64,000 bases of DNA from the NCBI GenBank assembly GCA_003225175.1, contig QIBA01000057.1, forward strand, positions 62,001 to 126,000. Reading direction: 5' to 3'. The translations under genes and the position numbers were made by a program. Of the stretch, positions 19,044 through 27,589 are shown piece after piece (positions within the stretch are counted from its first letter, which is position 1; each line of letters opens with the position of its first letter). The notes under the pieces are model-generated. The model ran no database searches. It had not been told where the DNA came from and was given only the letters and a program-made list of their open reading frames with translations. Origin of the DNA: Acidobacteriota bacterium (GTDB lineage: Bacteria; Acidobacteriota; Terriglobia; Terriglobales; Acidobacteriaceae).

Positions 19044-20031
19044 GTACGCGCGCCCACTTTTCGGCGCTCTAATCAGCGCTGCCGCGGTTTACGCAATCAT
19101 TCGCAACGTCAGTATCTCTGAAGTGGCTCACGCGACCGCAGGGGCGAAACCGAGCTTCATTGTCATCGGTGTTGTTGCGCTTGCCCTAGGTTATGCCATT
19201 CGCTCCTTTCGCTGGTGGCGGATGTTGCGCCTTGGGAACGGTTCGATCTCGCTGAATTCAACTGCGCGCGTGCTAATGGCCGGATTTGCGGCGAATAATG
19301 TGCTTCCGCTGCGGGCCGGCGACGCCCTCCGGGCTTTTGGATTTCGCGCGACTCTCGGCATTTCGTCCAGCTTTGCGGTCGCCACACTCGTGCTCGAACG
19401 GCTTCTCGATCTTTTCTCGCTGTTACTCCTGGCGCTCTGCTTCATGAAGGTCGGTGGACTTACAAGTCTGCCCCACAATGTCGTCCGACTCGTACAGGTG
19501 CTTACTTTGGCCTGTCTGGCCGCCATCATCGTTGCTCTCGCTTTCGGCGCGCAAATCAGGCGGTGCTTGCTTTGGCTGCTGAACACTTGCTTCCCGAAAG
19601 CGGAACGAGGCTCTAAGCTGGAGCTTGCGATCACGAACATCACGAGCCTCTTCGAGTCGTTAAGACCAATCGAAGCGCTTCATCTCACGGCTCTCTCGCT
19701 TGCGGCTTGGTTCCTGGAAGCCCTTCTTTACATATGCGCGGCGAGGGCTCTCCATCTGCAGGTCTCCTTTGCATGGGCTTGCATGGCTTTAGTAGCAGGA
19801 AATTTTGCCGCGATCTTTCCGAGTTCTCCGGGCTACGTCGGGACTTTCCATGCTTCCGTGCTGGCCATACTTTTGTTTGCCGGCGTGGAGCGGAACCTGG
19901 CAGCCGCGTACGCCGTCGCGATTCATGGCGTGCTCTGGTGCACGGTGACATTGGCCGGCGCTATAGCTTATTTCTCTCTTCGCATTAAGGCTGTTCAAAC
20001 TTTGCCCGATTCCACAGGAGAAGTCGTTTGA
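19036..20031 (+). CDS. Flippase-like membrane protein (lysylphosphatidylglycerol synthase TM / UPF0104 type)
   Basis: This 331-residue protein has about eight membrane spans. Landmarks are the amphipathic RSFRWWRMLR segment and NNVLPLRAGDALRAF, typical of the AglD/MprF-like TM family, plus a later ERLLDLFSLL and a conserved PSSPGYVGTFHA. Members are proposed to move lipid-linked substrates or act beside lipid-sugar synthases. It overlaps the GT2 gene and the FAD oxidoreductase gene, so the three are one operon. A transport role for the GT2 product is inferred. Confidence 0.82.
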   Translation: MRKYARPLFGALISAAAVYAIIRNVSISEVAHATAGAKPSFIVIGVVALALGYAIRSFRWWRMLRLGNGSISLNSTARVLMAGFAANNVLPLRAGDALRAFGFRATLGISSSFAVATLVLERLLDLFSLLLLALCFMKVGGLTSLPHNVVRLVQVLTLACLAAIIVALAFGAQIRRCLLWLLNTCFPKAERGSKLELAITNITSLFESLRPIEALHLTALSLAAWFLEALLYICAARALHLQVSFAWACMALVAGNFAAIFPSSPGYVGTFHASVLAILLFAGVERNLAAAYAVAIHGVLWCTVTLAGAIAYFSLRIKAVQTLPDSTGEVV

Positions 20032-21374
20032 TCGACGCCGCAATTGTAGGTGCCGGATTTACCGGACTAAGCGCTGCACTGCAACTCGCGCGCAAAGGGT
20101 ACAGAATATGCGTGCTGGAGCAGGATAAAGAACCGGGTGGGCTGGCGGGTTCATTCTGGGTCGGCAACGAACGCCTGGAGAAGTTCTATCACCACTGGTT
20201 CACAAGCGACGTCCACATCATGGATCTGATCGCCAGCCTGGGACGCGAAGACCGGATTCTCAGGCGTCCCACGCGGACCGGCATGTACTATGCGCACCAG
20301 TTTTACCGGCTGAGCAGTCCAAGGGACGTTCTCACTTTCACGCCGCTTTCATTCATCAATCGACTGCGGCTTGGGTATGTAGCGCTGGCCGCGCGCCGGG
20401 TCAAAGACTGGAAGTCTCTGGAGCAGTACACGGCAAAAGAGTGGCTGCTGAAACACTGCGGAGAGCAGGTTTTTAGAGTCGTTTGGGAACCACTGTTGAT
20501 TGGCAAGTTCGGAGTCTATGCCGACGAAGTTTCCGCCGTATGGTTCTGGAACAAATTGAAGCTGCGAGGCGGCAGTCGAGGCCAGGGTGGAGAAGAGGTT
20601 CTTGCGTATTACAAGGGCGGATTTGCAGCGCTGGCAGACGACATCGTCGCCGAGATCCGCAGGCAAGGAGGCCAAGTAAGGCTCAATACTTCCGTTGCGG
20701 GAATCACCGCAAGCCGCGGAAGGGTGACGGGCGTAAGAACATCGAGTGGGACTATCGAAGCAAAATCAGTGCTGCTGACAACACCATTGCCGGTTGCTGC
20801 CGAGCTGCTTTCACCTATCTGCCGCCGCTCTTATATTCAGAGTCTCGAGCAGATTCGTTATCTGTCGAACATATGTATTGTGCTGGAACTCAAGAAAGCC
20901 TTGTCGTCCACGTATTGGCTTAATGTCAATGACCCTTCGTTCCCATTTGTCGCTGTCATCGAGCACACTAACTTCGAGCCGACTTCCACGTACGGTGGAA
21001 GACACATTGTTTACCTTTCGAAGTATCTTCCGTCTCAAGACGCTCTTTATCAAATGCAAGACGAGGAAGCAGCGGCTTTTGCCATCTCCGCTCTGCGGCG
21101 TATGTTTCCGGATTTCGACGCCAGCTGGGTAATTAGATCGAATGTGTGGCGGGCCGATTTCTCGCAGCCGATCGTTCAGCGTCACTACAGCAGACTTGTG
21201 CCAAAAATGAAGACTGAAGTTGCTAATCTGTTCCTCGCGACGATGGCACAAGTTTATCCCGAGGATCGCGGTACCAACTACGCGGTTCGAAGTGGGAATG
21301 AAGCTGCAGGGGAGATGGAGCTTAGTCTGCAAGAACAAGCTTCTAGCGAACCCGAGATAGCACAGCCAGTCTAG
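20028..21374 (+). CDS. FAD-dependent amine-oxidase-like oxidoreductase
   Basis: The 448-residue protein begins with the dinucleotide-binding motif AAIVGAGFTGLSAALQLARK and an ELE-type second strand ending in EQDKEPGGLAGSF. This places it with protoporphyrinogen-oxidase/UDP-galactopyranose-mutase-like flavoproteins. The TTG start at 20028 overlaps the previous stop (TTGA) and is preceded by AGGAG. In other bacteria such proteins are found next to GtrB-like synthases and flippases. A role in modifying the lipid-linked sugar is plausible, but no reaction can be assigned. Confidence 0.78.
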   Translation: MIDAAIVGAGFTGLSAALQLARKGYRICVLEQDKEPGGLAGSFWVGNERLEKFYHHWFTSDVHIMDLIASLGREDRILRRPTRTGMYYAHQFYRLSSPRDVLTFTPLSFINRLRLGYVALAARRVKDWKSLEQYTAKEWLLKHCGEQVFRVVWEPLLIGKFGVYADEVSAVWFWNKLKLRGGSRGQGGEEVLAYYKGGFAALADDIVAEIRRQGGQVRLNTSVAGITASRGRVTGVRTSSGTIEAKSVLLTTPLPVAAELLSPICRRSYIQSLEQIRYLSNICIVLELKKALSSTYWLNVNDPSFPFVAVIEHTNFEPTSTYGGRHIVYLSKYLPSQDALYQMQDEEAAAFAISALRRMFPDFDASWVIRSNVWRADFSQPIVQRHYSRLVPKMKTEVANLFLATMAQVYPEDRGTNYAVRSGNEAAGEMELSLQEQASSEPEIAQPV

Positions 21375-21414
21375 CCACATCGCGAGTCCCTGGACGTCAG
21401 GCTCTCGGCTCGAA

Positions 21415-23175
21415 TTAGGAAGGTGTTTTCTGCAGGCTCTTCTGAATCGCGAGTTCTTTTTCGGCTTCTTCACTCTTGCCCACGGCTTTGAGCGCTGACG
21501 CCAATCTTCCGTGAAGAAATGCCCGGTTCGGAGTTCGTCTGAGTTGCTCGCGGTAGATCTCTACGGCCTCATCGCCTTTTCCCACGTTCAAATCAACACC
21601 TGCCAGCCCGAGGGTCGCCATGAGATTATGCCCACCCCATAGCTTCGAAGCCGTTTGATATGCTTCACGAGCTTCTGTGTACTTTTGCTCGGAGCTAAGC
21701 ACATTCCCGAGGATATACCAGCCTTCCGGATCCTGATTTGGACCGATCACGCTGCGAGCAAATGCTTCCGCCTTTGCGTATTGTCCCAAGAAGACGCATG
21801 TGTCCGCATGGTATTCCAGCGCCTTCGGGTTTGCGGGAGCAATCTGCACAGCCCGTGTCGAAAGCGCCATGTCGTTGTCCCAATATGACTCATACTTCAG
21901 AGTAAGCCCTGCCATCAGAGCAAAGAGTAAGAGTAGGGCAGCACCTTGAGTGTGAGCGCCTAGAATCCGAAGATGATCGACTAAATACGCAATACCAATA
22001 CACAAAGCAACTGAAGAGAGATAGATATACCGGTCATGTTCCTGCAACACTACGACGTAAAGAATTACCGGAGCGAGCATGAGTACGAACCAGCTGGCAA
22101 AGAAGATCCCAATAGGTTTTCGTCTAACCGCCCAGGCAACTCCAACCGTACTCACCAGGACCAAAATCAGCGGCAACACAAACTTCACCAGCGAAAGTGT
22201 GAACACGAGCTTGATCGGATACTGAACACTCAATTCACTCGGCCATAACTGTTTCCCAAGGTACCAAACGATTGTGGTTGGAGCGCTGAAGATTGTAGTC
22301 TTTAGCGGGACCTGTCGCATGCCTTGGCCAAGTTGGTTGTGTACCAGGAGGCTCCTTGCTGAAATGGCCAGCGCTGTCACAGCCAAGAACGGCAATGCAG
22401 CCCTGAGGCTTGCCAGGCAGCGATCACGAAAGCGGGCATTGGCGGAACTGAATTCATAAATGGCGATCAGAATCGGAGCAAATATCGCTGCCTCTTTAGA
22501 AAATAATGCCAGCAGCAACAATAAGGTCGAAATCGCGTGGTACTTAAGTTTGCGCCCAGTAGTGTCGTTGCGAGCCTTGAAATACAAAATCATGGAGGCC
22601 AGGAAAAGCACTGCCGAAAGGGAATCGCTGATGCCGGAAATCCAGGCAGCGGTCTCAACCCTGGTGGGATGTAACCCGAAAAATCCTGCCGCAATCGCAG
22701 CAACTCTCTTGTCGCCAATCGTCTCGAAAGCGAGTCGATAGACCAAATATGTTGCCAAAATGTGGAGTCCTGCGGCGGCGAGATGAAACCATGCGGGAGC
22801 TGGCCCTAAGAGATGACGAATCATCGCCAGGACGAGCGACACGAGCGGTCGGTAATAATCCATCGTCCGCGGGACTTCCATGAAACCCCAGAATGAATGG
22901 GTAAGGAATTGGGGAAACTGTTTCCAGGATTCCATCCACGGATGCAATGTGATCAGGAGCGAGTCGTCATAAACGTAATCGAAGAGAGCCGTCCGTAGAT
23001 AAATCAGAGTCGTCGCGTAGAGTACGACGCGGATTAGAACTGCAGGCTGGATGAACCACTGAGACCAGGCTTGGAGGCGGCTGCGATCAGAAGTTGCGGG
23101 GCGATCGAGCGTGGGGATAATTATGGCGCTCAAGGTCGACTCACTTTGTCGGAGAATAAATACTGGTTTTCTCAT
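21415..23175 (-). CDS. GT-C membrane protein with C-terminal TPR repeats (TMTC-like)
   Basis: This 586-residue protein has a first membrane span at about 45-62, then the acidic loop FDYVYDDSLLI (Asp70, Asp71), and about ten further spans. An FGLHPTRVETAAWISGISD segment is typical of the bacterial relatives of eukaryotic TMTC O-mannosyltransferases. The last ~180 residues are TPR repeats (PANPKALEYHADTCVFLGQY, EGWYILGNVLSSEQKYTEA). Such proteins are thought to add sugars to exported proteins, with the TPRs contacting the acceptor. It is convergent with the FAD oxidoreductase and faces away from pilin copy 2. Confidence 0.72.
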   Translation of the reverse strand: MRKPVFILRQSESTLSAIIIPTLDRPATSDRSRLQAWSQWFIQPAVLIRVVLYATTLIYLRTALFDYVYDDSLLITLHPWMESWKQFPQFLTHSFWGFMEVPRTMDYYRPLVSLVLAMIRHLLGPAPAWFHLAAAGLHILATYLVYRLAFETIGDKRVAAIAAGFFGLHPTRVETAAWISGISDSLSAVLFLASMILYFKARNDTTGRKLKYHAISTLLLLLALFSKEAAIFAPILIAIYEFSSANARFRDRCLASLRAALPFLAVTALAISARSLLVHNQLGQGMRQVPLKTTIFSAPTTIVWYLGKQLWPSELSVQYPIKLVFTLSLVKFVLPLILVLVSTVGVAWAVRRKPIGIFFASWFVLMLAPVILYVVVLQEHDRYIYLSSVALCIGIAYLVDHLRILGAHTQGAALLLLFALMAGLTLKYESYWDNDMALSTRAVQIAPANPKALEYHADTCVFLGQYAKAEAFARSVIGPNQDPEGWYILGNVLSSEQKYTEAREAYQTASKLWGGHNLMATLGLAGVDLNVGKGDEAVEIYREQLRRTPNRAFLHGRLASALKAVGKSEEAEKELAIQKSLQKTPS

Positions 23176-23598
23176 ACTCCAGTCGTTCTCGCCGCGATAT
23201 CAAGCTGAAGATGCCGGGCGGGATAACCGAGGTAATAGGAACAGGTAGAGAGCTAAAGCAGGATTTGCGCGGCCAGCATTTAAGGAGTGAGCTCCTCGTC
23301 TTAATGTTTGCAAATTCAGGGTTAGCGGAGCGTACGGCACGTTTAACTCCCTTCTGACAAATTCCGTCCGGCTCCAATGACATAATCTGTCAAATTGGCT
23401 CTAACGCCCCTCATTCCCGAGCCCCATTTGGTTTGAAAGCCTCGCGTAAGTCGTTGACTTTACTAGACAATGTGCCAATTCTGGTCCTTGCTACGAAAGT
23501 GGTACCCCGGTTGCGATTACAGGGGTCGTCAACCAGCGGGGTTTTGCCCGCTAGGAAGAACGCAGACGGCCGTTCCTGGCCATCCTAAAAGGAGCAAA
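23176..23598. other. Divergent intergenic region upstream of pilin copy 2
   Basis: No gene is seen in these ~420 bp between the TMTC-like gene and pilin copy 2. It shares no obvious similarity with the region upstream of pilin copy 1. A weak promoter-like TTGACT lies at 23454-23459, and a hairpin AGCGGG/CCCGCT lies near 23536-23553. AAAAGGAG directly precedes the pilin ATG. The longer frame opening at 23470 only adds a non-pilin extension and is rejected. Confidence 0.4.
23378..23392. promoter_or_regulatory. Inverted repeat, possible operator
   Basis: TGACA and TGTCA half-sites are separated by five bases, with a further TGACA at 23355 in the same region. The site lies between the divergent TMTC-like and pilin genes, where a shared regulator could act. 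It is seen in sequence only; the binding protein is unknown. Confidence 0.25.
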
Positions 23599-24120
23599 AT
23601 GAAGAAGCAAAAGGGTTTCTCGCTGATTGAACTTTTGATTGTCGTGGCGATCATTCTGATCATCGCGGCTATCGCAATTCCAAACCTGCTGCGCGCCAAG
23701 ATCGCGGCTAACGAGGCCTCGGCTGTTGGTTCCATGCGCACCATCGTGACGGCCGAAGTGAGCTACAACTCAGCCGGTTGGTTGAGCGGTGGTAACCAGA
23801 TTGGCTTCTCGAACGCCCTTGCGGACTTGGGTCCGAACGGCTCAACAACTCAGTGCAATCCGCCAGATGCGACGCACACCTGTTACGTCGACGCGGTTCT
23901 GTCCGGTGCAGGCACCTCAGCGACTCCGAAGAGCGGATACTTCTTCACGTACGCACCGATCGCGGCTGCCGCTGGCGGTTCCAACGTTGGTTTCGCACTG
24001 AATGGCAACCCGGCAGCGCCTGGGCAGACTGGTAACCGTTATTTCTATGCGGATGCGAGCGGTGTGATCCGCTTCAACCCGAGCCAGTCGGCCACGAGCA
24101 GCGACGTCCCACTTCAGTAG
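23599..24120 (+). CDS. Type IV pilin-like protein, copy 2
   Basis: This 173-residue prepilin differs from copy 1 at only six positions: I62L, V63S, K66N, N133A, F150Y and A168S. It shares the MKKQKG|FSLIELL cleavage site, the Cys86/Cys95 pair and the Ser/Thr-rich end. The identity stops at the gene borders. Within the gene, 165 bp (23830-23994) are base-for-base identical to 10595-10759, while flanking parts carry silent differences, a pattern expected from gene conversion. The start is fixed by AAAAGGAG and by the pilin leader. A terminator and then a GT-C gene follow. Confidence 0.9.
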   Translation: MKKQKGFSLIELLIVVAIILIIAAIAIPNLLRAKIAANEASAVGSMRTIVTAEVSYNSAGWLSGGNQIGFSNALADLGPNGSTTQCNPPDATHTCYVDAVLSGAGTSATPKSGYFFTYAPIAAAAGGSNVGFALNGNPAAPGQTGNRYFYADASGVIRFNPSQSATSSDVPLQ

Positions 24121-24146
24121 TAAGCTTGGTTTAGCCTGACACTCAG

Positions 24147-24176
24147 GGGAGTCGCGGCAACGCGACTCCCTTGTTT
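24147..24176 (+). terminator. Rho-independent terminator of pilin copy 2
   Basis: A 10-bp perfect stem (GGGAGTCGCG with CGCGACTCCC) closed by a GCAA tetraloop is followed by a T-rich tail. The tail runs to within a few bases of the next gene's start, so read-through would be needed for co-expression. Confidence 0.88.
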
Positions 24177-24182
24177 ATTTCC

Positions 24183-25724
24183 GTGAGCCAATCCTCTCCC
24201 AACACCGAAATCACCCAGGGCTACGGCTTGCCGCTGCGTGCGGCAGGCTGGTTGTTTGTCTGCCTTAGTTGCATCTATGCACTTGCCTCCTCCGGCAGGA
24301 TCCGAACGCCGGATGAATACATGCCATTTTTCCAGGCGCAAAGCCTGGTCGAGCGCGGCTCGACGGCGATTCCTCAGGCGGTGCAGTTCAGGGATTTCTA
24401 CGGAGCATTCGACCGCCACGGACAGCCGCGAGCTCCCTATCCGGCGGGTCAGGCGTTCGCCTCTGTACCGCCTATGGTGGCAGGGAAATTTTTGCTGGCA
24501 CACCTGCCCGGAGTTCCGCGCACGCCGGAAGTGATCTTTTACATTCAGGTATTCGGCGCGGTGTTCAGCAGCGCTCTTGCAGCGGCTGGGGCGATGGCAT
24601 TCTTCTCCTTGACGCTCTCTGCACTTGGTGTTTCGGTACGAACTGCGCTGATCGCCACATTGTGCGTTGCCTTTGGCACTCTGATTTTTCCATATTCGGG
24701 ATATTTCTTTTCGGAACCCTTTAGCGCTCTGGTCATGATGGCAGCGGTATATCTCCTTGCCCTTGACGGAGGGCGAATGAACGACAAGAACGCCGTCGCT
24801 ATCGGATTCCTGCTTGCCCTGGCAATTTGGATTCGTCCCACAATGGTTTTTGCGACCGGCGTCTTCGCAATCGGGATTCTGCTCCGTGAAGGTCGAGCCG
24901 CCTTCAGACGTGCAATGGTTATTTGCTCCATTCCTGCGATCTCCGCACTGTTCTATCTGCTCTCGAACAAAATTGTTTTTGGGCGAGCGCTGAATTTTGG
25001 ATATCCCGAAACGGAAGATGTGTTGGGGAAACAGCTTAATTCTTTTCACGCACCTTTTTATGTTGGTCTTACCGGATTTCTGTTCTCGCCGGGCAAATCG
25101 ATCTTCATTTTCATGCCAATTTTGCTGCTCGCGATTTTGGGCATGCGGCAACTCTGGACCCGTGATCGGGCTGTTGCCGTCGTTAGCGCGGGATTGCCAT
25201 TCGTATACCTCCTGTTCTACATGCGCTACACGCAGTGGGAAGGTGGGATCTGTCCTGGACCGAGGTATCTGCTTCCGTTCCTGATCGTTACTTGTCTTTC
25301 GGCCGGCATTCTTCTCACGACCGGCAGCTCACTCCTTCGGAAGTGGCTGGTGGTGCTGACCGTGGTCGGCTTCGCAGTACAGGTGATTACTTATTCGACG
25401 AGCTTTCTCGAAGATCAGGTGATCGGCACGGGAACTTATTACGATTCCAAGCTCACATACCGAATGAGCTACGACCCGTTGGTGAGTCAGACAAGGCGGC
25501 TGATTGAATATGTCGATGGCAGACCAGCGCCGGTGGGACTTGGATTCGATCGCTGGTTCGTCTTCTTGCATAAGTTGGGAGTGCCTTGGTATACGGAATT
25601 GTTGATCGCTGCATTCCCGGTACTCTTGCTCGCACTGAGCCTGGTTCGTCTGAAGCGGATGCTCAGAGAGCAGGGGCAGAGCTTGCCTGAGTCTCCCGCA
25701 GTGCGCGTACAAGCGCCGAGCTGA
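24183..25724 (+). CDS. GT-C family membrane glycosyltransferase next to pilin copy 2
   Basis: This 513-residue protein has about ten membrane spans. After the first span comes an acidic loop RTPDEYMPFFQAQSL (Asp44, Glu45), followed by a conserved APYPAGQA segment and a late WEGGICPGPRYLLPFL motif of the kind seen in GT-C mannosyl- and arabinosyl-type transferases. The frame is open from a TTG at 24171, but that codon lies in the terminator tail, so GTG 24183 is preferred. Neither start has a good ribosome-binding site. Its place just 3' of a pilin gene recalls the pilin glycosyltransferases TfpO and TfpW of Pseudomonas, and a pilin-glycosylating role is inferred. Confidence 0.62.
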   Translation: MSQSSPNTEITQGYGLPLRAAGWLFVCLSCIYALASSGRIRTPDEYMPFFQAQSLVERGSTAIPQAVQFRDFYGAFDRHGQPRAPYPAGQAFASVPPMVAGKFLLAHLPGVPRTPEVIFYIQVFGAVFSSALAAAGAMAFFSLTLSALGVSVRTALIATLCVAFGTLIFPYSGYFFSEPFSALVMMAAVYLLALDGGRMNDKNAVAIGFLLALAIWIRPTMVFATGVFAIGILLREGRAAFRRAMVICSIPAISALFYLLSNKIVFGRALNFGYPETEDVLGKQLNSFHAPFYVGLTGFLFSPGKSIFIFMPILLLAILGMRQLWTRDRAVAVVSAGLPFVYLLFYMRYTQWEGGICPGPRYLLPFLIVTCLSAGILLTTGSSLLRKWLVVLTVVGFAVQVITYSTSFLEDQVIGTGTYYDSKLTYRMSYDPLVSQTRRLIEYVDGRPAPVGLGFDRWFVFLHKLGVPWYTELLIAAFPVLLLALSLVRLKRMLREQGQSLPESPAVRVQAPS

Positions 25725-25883
25725 AGAGATGGTTGCTGGCGACGCTTCGTTCAAGAACGGAGTGCGAACTCTTGTGGTTATCGTCAGATAGGCGATGCAG
25801 TGGCAAGATTGGACTTCTGGCTGCGACGGCGAAGTTGGTAAGTCGAGATTTGCCAAAGCCGCGCAGCTTTCCAGAACAATCAC

Positions 25884-26816
25884 ATGTTTGCTGTTGAGAT
25901 CCTGGGTTTAGAGAAAATCTACACAGTCGGATTTTGGCGCAAGACGAAAAGAGTGGGTCTCAAGAGTCTTCATCTTGAGATACTGAAGGGAGAGGTCTTC
26001 GGGTTTCTTGGGCCGAATGGTGCGGGCAAAACTACAACCCTGAAGCTCCTTATGGGACTGATCTCTCCTAGTGCGGGAACGGCGCGAATTCTGAACCAGC
26101 CGTGGCGCGATCCTGCGGTTCGCGCACGCATCGGATTTCTTCCGGAGCAGCCGTATTTCTACGATCACCTTACCCCGATCGAATTGCTGGACTACTACGG
26201 GACACTCTCGGGTGTTTCGGCCGCAGATCGCCGATTGCGGATTCCCAAGCTTCTCGAGCGAGTGGGATTAGCCTCGCAAGGGCGAACCCCATTGCGGAAA
26301 TTCTCGAAGGGCATGCTGCAGCGCGTGGGAATCGCGCAGGCCGTACTTCATGAACCGGAAGTTGTATTTCTGGATGAGCCAATGTCTGGTCTGGACCCGG
26401 TTGGTCGGCGTCAAGTTCGAGACTTCATCCAGTCTCTGAATCGCGAAGGCAAGACCGTCTTTTTCTCCACTCATATCCTTTCCGATGCTGAGGCTCTGTG
26501 CCATCGCGTTGCCGTTCTGAATAAAGGCGAGCTTCGCGGGGTGAGCGTGATTGCAGAGCTGGTTGCTCAAAATCGCAGCCGGTTCGAGGTGGTGTGGCAG
26601 GGCACGGCGGCGATACCCGCCATGCGGAACTTCGGCAACGAAATCCATGTCGCCGGGGAAGTTGCACGAACGATCGTGAAAGAAAGCCAAGTCCAGACCG
26701 CGCTGGAGACGCTCAGGAGCAACTCTGCGCAACTGGTTTCTGTGAATCCGGTGGGAGGATCTCTCGAGGAATATTTTCTTCAGAAGCTTGGCGAGCGGGA
26801 AAACGTCGTGCAATGA
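25884..26816 (+). CDS. ABC transporter ATP-binding protein
   Basis: The 310-residue single-domain ATPase has Walker A GPNGAGKTT, a signature segment FSKGMLQRVGIAQAV, Walker B VVFLDEPMSGLD and the switch histidine in FFSTHIL. It has the C-terminal ~90-residue extension common in ABC-2 type exporters. Its stop overlaps the permease ATG by 4 bp. The substrate is unknown. Similarity to NatA or gliding-type exporters reflects the general family only. Confidence 0.92.
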   Translation: MFAVEILGLEKIYTVGFWRKTKRVGLKSLHLEILKGEVFGFLGPNGAGKTTTLKLLMGLISPSAGTARILNQPWRDPAVRARIGFLPEQPYFYDHLTPIELLDYYGTLSGVSAADRRLRIPKLLERVGLASQGRTPLRKFSKGMLQRVGIAQAVLHEPEVVFLDEPMSGLDPVGRRQVRDFIQSLNREGKTVFFSTHILSDAEALCHRVAVLNKGELRGVSVIAELVAQNRSRFEVVWQGTAAIPAMRNFGNEIHVAGEVARTIVKESQVQTALETLRSNSAQLVSVNPVGGSLEEYFLQKLGERENVVQ

Positions 26817-27589
26817 CAATCCGCATCCGAGTCATCGCCTTCAATACGTTCAGGGAAGCGGTACGCGACCGTGTCCTCTACAATCTCGTATTTTTCGCAT
26901 TGCTGCTTGTTGCCGCAGCGCCTCTTCTGGGAGAGATCTCGATTGGCGTTCAGCGCGTTTTGCTCATCAACTTGAGTCTCAGCGCGATTTCCATTTTCGG
27001 AATCGTGATCTCTATCTTCGTCGGGATCAGTCTGGTCTCCAAAGAGATCGAAAAGCGCACGTTATATCCAGTGCTTTCGCGCCCTGTCGGGCGCGGGGAA
27101 TTCATTTTCGGAAAGTACTGCGGACTCGCAGGGACTCTTCTGCTTAACACGATCGCGATGACGGCCGGTTTTTATCTGGCGCTTCTGATCATGACGCGAA
27201 CTTTTACTCGTGCCGACGCCAACGTGCTGATCGCGATTTATTTTCTATTTCTGCAATTCATTGTCATCATTGCGCTCGCGTTATTGTTTTCCTCGTTCTC
27301 ATCGCCTCTGCTCTCGGCGCTGTTTTCACTGTCCATGTTTGTAGCGGGCACGTTTGCCGGGGACCTCCGCGCATTCGCCGCAATGTCGCACGGCCCGGAG
27401 GGAGTTCTGGCTCGAGCCGCCTCCTATATCGTTCCCAATTTGGCCTCGCTGAATGTGATCACACGCGTATCACATGATCAGTTCATTCCTGCTGCTCTCG
27501 TGGGATATAACACATTTTACAGCCTCTTGTATGCTGCTGCGGCTGCGAGCGGCGCAGTATTGATCTTTTGGCGCAGGGACCTGAAGTGA
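26813..27589 (+). CDS. ABC-2 type transporter permease
   Basis: The start at 26813 is within the upstream stop (ATGA) and gives MTIRIRVIAFNTFREAVRD, the usual amphipathic entry of ABC-2 permeases. About six hydrophobic spans follow in a 258-residue protein, with VSKEIEKRTLYPVLSRPVGR in the first cytoplasmic loop, a hallmark segment. A longer open frame upstream lies inside the ATPase gene and is not real. It pairs with the ATPase at 25884. Confidence 0.9.
   Translation: MTIRIRVIAFNTFREAVRDRVLYNLVFFALLLVAAAPLLGEISIGVQRVLLINLSLSAISIFGIVISIFVGISLVSKEIEKRTLYPVLSRPVGRGEFIFGKYCGLAGTLLLNTIAMTAGFYLALLIMTRTFTRADANVLIAIYFLFLQFIVIIALALLFSSFSSPLLSALFSLSMFVAGTFAGDLRAFAAMSHGPEGVLARAASYIVPNLASLNVITRVSHDQFIPAALVGYNTFYSLLYAAAAASGAVLIFWRRDLK

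Noticed and set aside
24114-25151. 345-codon minus-strand frame opposite the GT-C gene
   Set aside because: Composition is Arg/Gln/Cys-rich and unlike a real protein; the plus-strand membrane protein explains the region.
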